This document shows positions 1 to 5,473 of a DNA stretch of 5,473 nucleotides, in pieces; the first letter of the stretch is position 1; the number at the start of each line of letters is the position of its first letter. A program made the translations under genes and the position numbers. This stretch comes from JBDHZU01 sp039812085 (lineage in GTDB: Bacteria > Actinomycetota > Actinomycetes > S36-B12 > UBA10799). The notes under the pieces were generated by a model. The model was not told where the DNA came from, ran no database searches, and was given only the letters and a program-made list of their open reading frames with translations. The stretch spans positions 1 through 5,473 of the forward strand of contig JBDHZU010000130.1 of NCBI GenBank assembly GCA_039812085.1. The letters are read 5' to 3'.

Positions 1-949
1 AGGTTGCCCAGCGTTCGTTTTTGATCTGGAAGACCTCCGCGCCATCGCGTTTGCGCGTCGTCAGGTACGAATCGCCCGATTTCAGTTGCAGGTACAGCCG
101 CTTGCCCGTCGCGCGTCCCTGGTCGTCTTTGAATTCGATTTCCAGGTCAATGCCGTGGTCACTGGTAGAGAATTCGCGGCTGATTTGTCCGGCCAGCGCC
201 ACCGTCGAAATCACTTCACCGACCAGCGCACGCTCTTTGCTTTCGCTGTCGAGCACAATGGCTGCCTGCTCCTGCAATTCGCGAACGCGCTGCCGTGTTT
301 CGTCGCTGGCAAAATGCTGTTCCAGTTCATCCCAAAGCGGTACGCGCTCTTCGCAGTTTACGCAAACGATAGTTGGCTCTTTCGCTTTGCCCAGCCATTT
401 TCGCAACAGTCCCGCGTCAACAGGACGATGCGCCAGCCAATCGTTCAATCGGTTCATGGCGACTTCGCGATTCTTTACCGATGTGCCGCAATGAGGACAG
501 ACGTAATGGCGCAGCCGCACAACGTCCCTGGCGTTTTGCAGCAAATGTTCGTGGACATATTTGCTGAAGATGATTTTTTCACCGGTCTCAATCTTCGGAT
601 CGAAATACACTTCCAATTCGCCGAGGCCGTCTGCCTGACGGGTCAACTTGATGCCGAGCTGTTTGTTGGTCAGCGTCTTAAAATCTGCCGCGTAACGCCA
701 CAACTGATCCTGCTCAAAAGGTTGCGTGTGGTGCAATCGCACGACCAGCGTGGCGTAAATGTCATCCAGAAAGCCGTTGAATTGATAACTGACCAGTACC
801 GCTGGATGTCCGGTCAAATCGGGGCGTTCACGCCGATAGTAGCTGGGAAAAACGAGCAGCGTTCCTTGTCCGGTATGTTCGCGCAAACACAGACCACGTT
901 CTACCAATGTCTGATGCATTGCCAACAGCACAAAACGCTCATCATCGGC
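1..949 (-). CDS. Partial multidomain protein: STAND-associated region, zinc ribbon, DUF4365-like C-terminus
   Basis: In the minus-strand frame whose codons begin at plus positions 2+3k, no stop occurs from the left edge to about 997, and the translation looks like real protein. In order it shows a region beginning near DDERFVLLAMHQTL and containing FPSYYRRERPDL and YATLVVRLHHT; a zinc ribbon made of CPHC (codons 488-499) and CVNC (353-364); a short charged helix; and a C-terminal stretch (about 2-235) with HGIDLEIEF and LYLQLKSG. Asp (146-148), Glu (140-142) and Q-x-K (80-88) resemble a PD-(D/E)XK nuclease core as seen in DUF4365. From memory, this module order occurs in large STAND/NTPase or LRR proteins of cyanobacteria and planctomycetes; that assignment is recall, not a search. 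The C-terminus runs off the window and the N-terminal part (any NTPase or sensor) is missing at the junction near 950. Function is unknown; a defence or signalling role is inference. It does not resemble the actinobacterial genes downstream. Confidence 0.7.
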
Positions 950-965
950 GGGCAACCGGGCTCCG
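938..965. other. Probable chimeric junction between two unrelated sequences
   Basis: Convincing protein-like coding on the minus strand (DDERFVLLAMHQTL) ends here, and convincing FtsY coding on the plus strand (GGQPGSDPGAIVYDAI) begins here. Both genes are cut in the middle of conserved domains and are joined head to head with no intergenic DNA. The exact breakpoint cannot be fixed because either reading is plausible for a few codons. No insertion sequence, tRNA or attachment-like repeat is visible. An assembly chimera is the simplest explanation; a real rearrangement is the alternative. Confidence 0.75.
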
Positions 966-1381
966 ATCCCGGCGCGATCGTGTACGATGCGATCCAATCA
1001 GCCGCCTCGCGCAATATCGATGTGCTGCTCGTCGATACGGCGGGTCGTTTGCACACCAAAGTTGGATTGATGGACGAACTTGGCAAAGTGAAGCGAGTGG
1101 TGGAAAAGCAAGCGCCCGTTACCGAGACCCTGCTTGTGCTTGATGCCACCACGGGACAGAACGGTCTGGCCCAGGCACGTGTATTCGCCGATGTTGTTGA
1201 CATCACTGGGGTTGTGTTGACCAAACTTGACGGTTCGGCAAAGGGTGGAATCGTCGTGGCGATCCAGCGTGAACTGGGAGTTCCGGTCAAGCTCGTGGGC
1301 CTTGGAGAAGGGCCGGATGACCTTGCGCCGTTCAATCCCGACATCTTCGTCGATGCATTGCTGGGGACTGACTCCAACTAG
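947..1381 (+). CDS. ftsY: Signal recognition particle receptor FtsY, C-terminal G-domain fragment
   Basis: FtsY is the SRP receptor GTPase. It pairs with Ffh at the inner membrane to deliver ribosomes making membrane proteins to SecYEG. The 144 residues here contain the G3 motif DTAGR (codons from 1034) followed by LHTKVGLMDELGKVKRV, the stretch LVLDATTGQNGL, the G4 motif TKLDG (from 1220), AKGGI, and the G5-like closing motif GLGEGPDDL (from 1298), ending with FVDALLG. These mark FtsY rather than Ffh. The acidic and N domains, the P-loop GxxGxGKTT and the DTFRAAA motif are absent, because sequence upstream of about 947 belongs to another gene read on the opposite strand. As it stands the fragment cannot bind GTP normally. 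The reading frame happens to stay open leftward to a TTG at 86, but that extension is antisense to the other gene. The TAG stop at 1379-1381 overlaps the stop of the convergent gene. The ftsY-amt-glnB neighbourhood is typical of actinobacteria. Confidence 0.9.
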   Translation, partial: GGQPGSDPGAIVYDAIQSAASRNIDVLLVDTAGRLHTKVGLMDELGKVKRVVEKQAPVTETLLVLDATTGQNGLAQARVFADVVDITGVVLTKLDGSAKGGIVVAIQRELGVPVKLVGLGEGPDDLAPFNPDIFVDALLGTDSN

Positions 1382-2199
1382 TCGTCAGAAGACGAATCGG
1401 TAGGTGTGGTTTCCCGCCCGACGCGCCACCACCACAGCCCGCAACACACGGCGAGTGCTGCCGTTGCAGCGGACAGGCTTCCCGTCAGGAACAGAAACGC
1501 ACCAACGTTGATCGTGCCCAGCAGTGATTGGGTATCGATGATGTCGCGGACTTCCCACAGCCCGACCACCAGCCCACTGAGGGCGACCACGATGATGACC
1601 GGCCATAACCAATTCGGTGATGCTGGTTCGTCTGGGTACGAGTGGTCGCTTCGTTTCCATGCCACGAACAAGACGACCGCAATCAGCAGTAGTCCGAGAA
1701 CTGAACTGATGTACTGCGCGACCTGCGCACCTGTCAGATCTCCCAGTGCAAGGTCATAGAGCAGCGGGATCCGGTCCGAGGCAAACCGGTCAGGGTGGGT
1801 GAACGAATCCCAGACGATATGGGAGAAACCACCGATCACAATGCCGACGTAGGCCAGTACGATTCGTCGCCATCCTGGTCGCCAGGTGGGTTTCGGGACC
1901 ACTGGTACAGCCGTGCGAATGGTGGTGGGGGACCAGGCACGTAAGGGAGCTGCGAACAACGCCCACCACAGCACTAGCGCAATTGCCGCCAATGCGGCAT
2001 CCAGGGTGAGAACTCCGAGCAGTGTGTGTTCGAACGCTCCCGGCGGTAAGTGCCGAGCCAATGGTTCGGGCAGAAAGAAAACAAAGTCTGGCGACATTGC
2101 GCCGATCGCCACTGCGGAGATAGTCAGACCTACCTTGCGTGCCGGGGCACCAACGATGGCGTGACTCACGGTGAACGGCACGGTTGGCAGCGTACGCAT
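1378..2199 (-). CDS. DUF4184-family multi-pass membrane protein
   Basis: A 273-residue protein starting at ATG 2199, preceded by GAGGGA about 9 nt upstream. An upstream in-frame TTG at 2247 has less support, and the family normally begins just before a PFTxSHA motif, seen here as VPFTVSHA (residues 7-14). Conserved polar sites are H13, the SPDF motif (D38), FEHTLLG (H58) and SHIVWDSFTHP (H127, D131, H135), which resemble the His/Asp pattern of DUF4184 and the related YdjM/DUF457 membrane proteins, sometimes described as predicted metal-dependent hydrolases. Hydrophobic segments lie at roughly 24-43, 60-84, 112-130, 160-181, 197-216 and 231-257, so about six membrane passes; the C-terminus is short and acidic (DSSSDD). 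The biochemical role is unknown. It is convergent with ftsY, sharing CTAG at 1378-1381, and divergent from amt1, so its promoter lies in the same region as the GlnR-like boxes. The family assignment is from motif recall. Confidence 0.8.
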   Translation of the reverse strand: MRTLPTVPFTVSHAIVGAPARKVGLTISAVAIGAMSPDFVFFLPEPLARHLPPGAFEHTLLGVLTLDAALAAIALVLWWALFAAPLRAWSPTTIRTAVPVVPKPTWRPGWRRIVLAYVGIVIGGFSHIVWDSFTHPDRFASDRIPLLYDLALGDLTGAQVAQYISSVLGLLLIAVVLFVAWKRSDHSYPDEPASPNWLWPVIIVVALSGLVVGLWEVRDIIDTQSLLGTINVGAFLFLTGSLSAATAALAVCCGLWWWRVGRETTPTDSSSDD

Positions 2200-2208
2200 T
2201 TCGCCATA

Positions 2209-2214
2209 TCCCTC
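2209..2214 (-). promoter_or_regulatory. Ribosome binding site of the DUF4184 gene
   Basis: On the minus strand, GAGGGA sits 9 nt before ATG 2199. It favours this start over the upstream TTG at 2247, which would add 16 arginine- and glutamate-rich residues not expected in the family. Confidence 0.6.
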
Positions 2215-2220
2215 GCGCAG

Positions 2221-2236
2221 TTCACGTGCGCGAAAC
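2221..2236 (+). promoter_or_regulatory. GlnR-like box 1 (TTCAC-N6-GAAAC)
   Basis: Matches the actinobacterial GlnR pattern GTNAC-N6-GAAAC with one mismatch (first base). It starts 31 bp before box 2. It lies 22 bp upstream of the DUF4184 start on the other strand, so a protein bound here could also affect that gene. It overlaps a 6-bp dyad, TGCGCG (2227-2232) and CGCGCA (2241-2246). Confidence 0.45.
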
Positions 2237-2251
2237 ACAGCGCGCAATGTG

Positions 2252-2267
2252 GCAACCCGGCTGAAAC
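2252..2267 (+). promoter_or_regulatory. GlnR-like box 2 (GCAAC-N6-GAAAC)
   Basis: Matches GTNAC-N6-GAAAC with one mismatch (second base). It lies exactly 31 bp from both box 1 (2221) and box 3 (2283), about three helical turns, so all three would face the same side of the DNA. Confidence 0.5.
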
Positions 2268-2282
2268 CACACCCGACAGAAC

Positions 2283-2320
2283 GTCACTTACGGGAAATGA
2301 ACCCCGCCGCTTGACGAAAC
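2283..2320 (+). promoter_or_regulatory. GlnR-like composite operator of amt1
   Basis: GTCAC (2283-2287), six bases, GAAAT (2294-2298), then after a 22-bp step a perfect GAAAC (2316-2320). This follows the established GlnR layout a1-N6-b1-N6-a2-N6-b2; only the a2 element (CGCCG, 2305-2309) is degenerate. It ends 56 bp before the amt1 ATG, a sensible place for a nitrogen-limitation activator or repressor. I could not identify a convincing -10 element downstream. Assignment to GlnR rests on the motif and the actinobacterial amt context; the regulator gene is not in the window. Confidence 0.6.
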
Positions 2321-2349
2321 AGCGGCTGCACAGAGTTGAGCTCGTCAAC
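2306..2349 (+). promoter_or_regulatory. Two small dyads in the amt1 leader
   Basis: GCCGCT (2306-2311) pairs with AGCGGC (2321-2326) across a 9-nt loop that contains the last GAAAC element. GTTGA (2335-2339) pairs with TCAAC (2345-2349) around a 5-nt centre. Both lie between the candidate operator and the ribosome binding site. They could form weak leader hairpins or a repressor site, or be chance; the rest of 2321-2363 shows nothing recognisable. Confidence 0.3.
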
Positions 2350-2363
2350 CCGGATTCTTGGTG

Positions 2364-2370
2364 AAAGGAG
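2364..2370 (+). promoter_or_regulatory. Ribosome binding site of amt1
   Basis: AAAGGAG, 6 nt before ATG 2377. It is a near-ideal Shine-Dalgarno sequence and fixes the start that gives the short N-terminus MPEISAGDTAW. Confidence 0.8.
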
Positions 2371-2376
2371 CTGGTT

Positions 2377-3749
<1,373 letters not shown>

Positions 3750-3753
<4 letters not shown>

Positions 3754-4088
3754 AACTCGTGACTGCAGTCATCAAGCCGTTCAAGCTCGATGACGTCAAG
3801 AACGCACTCGAGGCCTATGGAATCCACGGCCTGACGGTCTCGGAGGCGAGCGGCTATGGCCGCCAGCGAGGGCACACCGAGGTGTATCGGGGGGCTGAGT
3901 ACACCGTTGATCTCGTGCCCAAGGTGAGGATCGAGGTGCTCGTTGACGACGATGACGCAGACAGTGTTGTTGATGTCATCGTCAAGAGCGCTCAGACCGG
4001 TCGGATTGGGGACGGCAAGGTGTGGCTCATGCCCGTCGACACCGTTGTCCGAGTCCGGACAGGTGAGCGCGGTCCCGAGGCGCTGTAG
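3750..4088 (+). CDS. glnB: Nitrogen regulatory protein PII (GlnB/GlnK)
   Basis: A 112-residue PII signal protein, the standard length. It forms a trimer that reads 2-oxoglutarate and ATP/ADP and controls partners through its T-loop; next to amt its main partner is the ammonium channel, so it corresponds to GlnK in function. The start MKLVTAVIKPFKLDDVK is typical. T-loop residues 37-55 include GRQRGHTEVYRGAEY, with Q39, Y46 and the modification site Y51; in actinobacteria Y51 is adenylylated by the GlnD-type enzyme. K58 (VPKV), the B-loop TGRIGDGK (83-90) and the C-loop arginines R101 and R103 are all present at canonical numbers. No substitution at a ligand or modification residue was noticed. 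It overlaps amt1 by 4 nt. The gene after it here is a second amt rather than the glnD found in Streptomyces and Mycobacterium. Whether to call it glnB or glnK is convention. Confidence 0.97.
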
Positions 4089-4101
4089 ATCCCTGATGGC
4101 C

Positions 4102-4119
4102 CGGACGATGATTCGTCCG
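4102..4119 (+). terminator. Small hairpin just after glnB
   Basis: CGGACGA (4102-4108) and TCGTCCG (4113-4119) form a perfect 7-bp stem with a TGAT loop, 13 nt after the glnB stop. No T-tract follows. A second copy of TCGTCCG at 4137-4143 could compete for the same left arm. It could protect the 3' end or act as a weak terminator before the stronger one at 4182. Confidence 0.4.
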
Positions 4120-4181
4120 AGTGCCGCCGGGCGGGGTCGTCCGACACTGCATGAAGCGGACGTACCCGCCGGGTGACAAGG

Positions 4182-4223
4182 CCGCCAGATCCACCCCCTC
4201 TCCCGACTGGGTGGATCTGGCGG
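4182..4223 (+). terminator. Strong stem-loop terminator of the amt1-glnB unit
   Basis: A perfect 15-bp inverted repeat, CCGCCAGATCCACCC (4182-4196) and GGGTGGATCTGGCGG (4209-4223), with a 12-nt pyrimidine-rich loop, 93 nt after the glnB stop. Downstream sequence contains only a weak T-rich stretch (GTCTCTT, 4233-4239), so it resembles the U-poor intrinsic terminators common in actinobacteria. It separates amt1-glnB from amt2. Confidence 0.75.
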
Positions 4224-4237
4224 TCGAGTCGCGTCTC

Positions 4238-4275
4238 TTAACACGGCTGTAACCGTTCGTGGAGCTGCTTGAAAC
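4238..4275 (+). promoter_or_regulatory. GlnR-like composite operator of amt2
   Basis: TTAAC (4238-4242), six bases, GTAAC (4249-4253), then GAAAC (4271-4275) exactly 22 bp after GTAAC. The layout is a1-N6-b1-N6-a2-N6-b2 with a degenerate a2 (TGGAG, 4260-4264), the same arrangement as the site before amt1. It ends 46 bp before the amt2 GTG and starts just after the terminator. Two of the four elements are imperfect, so this is a weaker call than the amt1 site. Confidence 0.45.
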
Positions 4276-4310
4276 GGTCGCCAGCGAATCTTCCTGGCAC
4301 GTCTACGAGT

Positions 4311-4316
4311 AGGGAG
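4311..4316 (+). promoter_or_regulatory. Ribosome binding site of amt2, supporting a GTG start
   Basis: AGGGAG, 5 nt before GTG 4322. An in-frame TAG at 4310-4312 excludes a longer product, and the first downstream ATG in frame (4415) would remove most of the first membrane segment, so GTG 4322 is the best start. Confidence 0.7.
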
Positions 4317-4321
4317 AGCTC

Positions 4322-5473
4322 GTGAGTTTGTTTGTTGCGCAATTGGCGGCAGCGTCGCCGGTCAGTGCAGGAGATACCGCGTGGGTACTGATAAGTGCGG
4401 CCTTGGTTCTGCTGATGACACCAGGTTTGGCCATTTTCTATGGCGGCATGGTCCGGTCAAAGAACGTCCTCAACATGATCATGATGTGTTTCGCGAGTAT
4501 GGGAGTCGTCACCGTTCTGTGGGTGTTGTACGGCTATTCGGTCACCTTCGGATCCGATCTAGGAGCGGGTTTGATCGGTGGATTTGAACACCTAGGACTG
4601 GCCGGAACGATGGATCAGACGACCGGCGCCGAAGGGTCTCGGATTCCTTTGTTGGCATTTGCGATGTTCCAACTCACGTTCGCGATCATTACCGCGGCCC
4701 TGCTGGCAGGTGCCATTGCTGATCGAGTCAAGTTCAGCGGTTGGATCATGTTGTTGGTGCTGTGGGCGACCTTCGTCTACTTCCCGATCGCGCACTGGGA
4801 CTTCTTCTTTGATGGCGGCAAGGGCGGTTGGATGGGTGATCGATTAGGCGTCTTGGACTTTGCTGGTGGGACTGCGGTTGAGATCAACTCTGGCGCATCG
4901 GCGTTAGCGCTGGCGATCGTGGTGGGAGTCCGCTTGGGGTGGCGCAAGGACCCGATGCGTCCGCACAACCTTCCGCTGGTCTTGCTTGGTGCCGGCGTGC
5001 TGTGGTTCGGGTGGTTTGGGTTCAACGCGGGATCGGCATTGATGGCCGGGCAATTGACGGCCACCGTATTCATCAATACCCAGATCGCCACGGCTGCGGC
5101 TGTGTTGGCGTGGGTGATGGTGGAACAACTACGTGACGGTCGCCCGACGACGTTGGGTGCAGCATCCGGTGCGATTGCCGGTGCAGTAGCCATTACTCCT
5201 TCGTGTGGCTTCGTCAATCCCATGGGCGCACTGTTGATCGGACTGGCTGGTGGTGCGATTTGTTCGCTGGCCATCGGCTTGAAGTACCGATTCGGTTATG
5301 ACGATTCGCTGGATGTTGTGGGTGTCCACGGTGTTGGTGGATTGGTGGGCATGATCGGTATCGGTTTGCTTGCAACTACGGCAGCCAATCCGGATGGCGG
5401 AGACGGACTGTTCTTCGGGGGAGGCTGGGGACTACTCGGACGCCAACTCCTCGCCAGTGGAGCGACCCTGGTC
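4322..5473 (+). CDS. amt: Ammonium transporter Amt2, Glu-for-His pore variant, 3'-truncated
   Basis: 384 codons open to the window edge. It is closely similar to Amt1 throughout (SAGDTAWVL near the start, FYGGMVR, LWFGWFGFNAGSAL, KYRxGYDDSLDVVGVH). Its N-terminus is 10 residues longer (MSLFVAQLAAASPV) and could be a short signal-like or membrane-entry segment. Pore residues: F116 and F120 (FQLTFAIIT), W159 (IAHW), D179, F234 and S238 (FGFNAGS), and H336 (VGVHGVGG). The first pore histidine is replaced by E187 (DFAGGTAVEINSG; codon GAG at 4880-4882), as in the yeast Mep1/Mep3 type. The last visible residues (GRQLLASGATLV) are entering the eleventh membrane segment, so that segment and the cytosolic tail are missing only because the sequence ends. 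A terminator and a candidate GlnR-type operator upstream suggest separate transcription from amt1-glnB, though PII from that unit is the likely regulator of this channel too. Confidence 0.95.
   Translation, partial: MSLFVAQLAAASPVSAGDTAWVLISAALVLLMTPGLAIFYGGMVRSKNVLNMIMMCFASMGVVTVLWVLYGYSVTFGSDLGAGLIGGFEHLGLAGTMDQTTGAEGSRIPLLAFAMFQLTFAIITAALLAGAIADRVKFSGWIMLLVLWATFVYFPIAHWDFFFDGGKGGWMGDRLGVLDFAGGTAVEINSGASALALAIVVGVRLGWRKDPMRPHNLPLVLLGAGVLWFGWFGFNAGSALMAGQLTATVFINTQIATAAAVLAWVMVEQLRDGRPTTLGAASGAIAGAVAITPSCGFVNPMGALLIGLAGGAICSLAIGLKYRFGYDDSLDVVGVHGVGGLVGMIGIGLLATTAANPDGGDGLFFGGGWGLLGRQLLASGATLV

Noticed and set aside
21..494. Plus-strand ORF near the left edge, rich in Ser, Arg and Cys
   Set aside because: It overlaps the minus-strand gene with clear domain motifs (zinc ribbon, QLKSG), and its composition is that of a shadow frame.
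2311..2339. TTGACG at 2311 as a -35 box with a -10 about 17 bp later
   Set aside because: The hexamer at the right distance (AGTTGA, 2334-2339) does not resemble TANNNT, and TTGACG overlaps the GlnR-like GAAAC element, so no promoter call was made.
4777..5274. Minus-strand ORF (165 codons) opposite amt2
   Set aside because: Antisense to a conserved Amt core; the Ala/Pro/Asn/Ser-rich translation is typical of complements of Amt coding sequence.

Overview
The window reads as a metagenome-style contig made of two unrelated parts. From about position 950 to the end it looks like an actinobacterium (Actinomycetota): the C-terminal part of FtsY, then an ammonium-transport and nitrogen-sensing cluster (amt, PII, amt), moderate GC, GTG and ATG starts with strong ribosome binding sites, and regulatory motifs resembling actinobacterial GlnR boxes. 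Finding ftsY next to amt-glnB matches the known actinobacterial ftsY-amt-glnB-glnD neighbourhood. A freshwater or marine lineage is possible, given a GC that looks low for the group by eye, but that is a guess.

Positions 1 to about 945 are different. The minus strand carries an uninterrupted partial gene with a winged-helix-like or STAND-associated region, a four-cysteine zinc ribbon and a DUF4365-like (PD-(D/E)XK-like) C-terminus. This architecture is known to me from large multidomain proteins of cyanobacteria, planctomycetes and similar phyla. It abuts, head to head, an FtsY that has lost its N domain and P-loop. The simplest reading is an assembly chimera (or a real recombination junction) between about 938 and 965. 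An apparent 431-codon plus-strand ORF running through the junction is not one real protein.

Layout: partial STAND/DUF4365-type gene (minus, 1 to about 949); junction; FtsY G-domain remnant (plus, about 947-1381); a DUF4184 membrane protein (minus, 1378-2199) whose stop codon shares a CTAG with the ftsY stop; a divergent control region (2200-2376) with three GlnR-like boxes spaced exactly 31 bp apart; amt1 (plus, 2377-3753) overlapping glnB/glnK (plus, 3750-4088) by ATGA; a 233-bp intergenic region with a small hairpin, a 15-bp-stem terminator and another GlnR-like box; and amt2 (plus, 4322 to the end, truncated).

How the genes work together: Amt1 and Amt2 are ammonium channels in the inner membrane. 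The PII protein encoded between them senses 2-oxoglutarate, ATP and ADP and is expected to block the channels through its T-loop when nitrogen is plentiful. The candidate GlnR-type operators before both amt genes suggest two transcription units induced together under nitrogen limitation. Most notable biologically: Amt2 has Glu in place of the first pore histidine, the variant known from yeast Mep1/Mep3, whereas Amt1 keeps the normal twin-His pair. The two neighbouring channels may therefore differ in transport properties. I see no clearly new biological system; the strongest points are the chimeric junction, the Amt2 pore substitution and the phased operator array.
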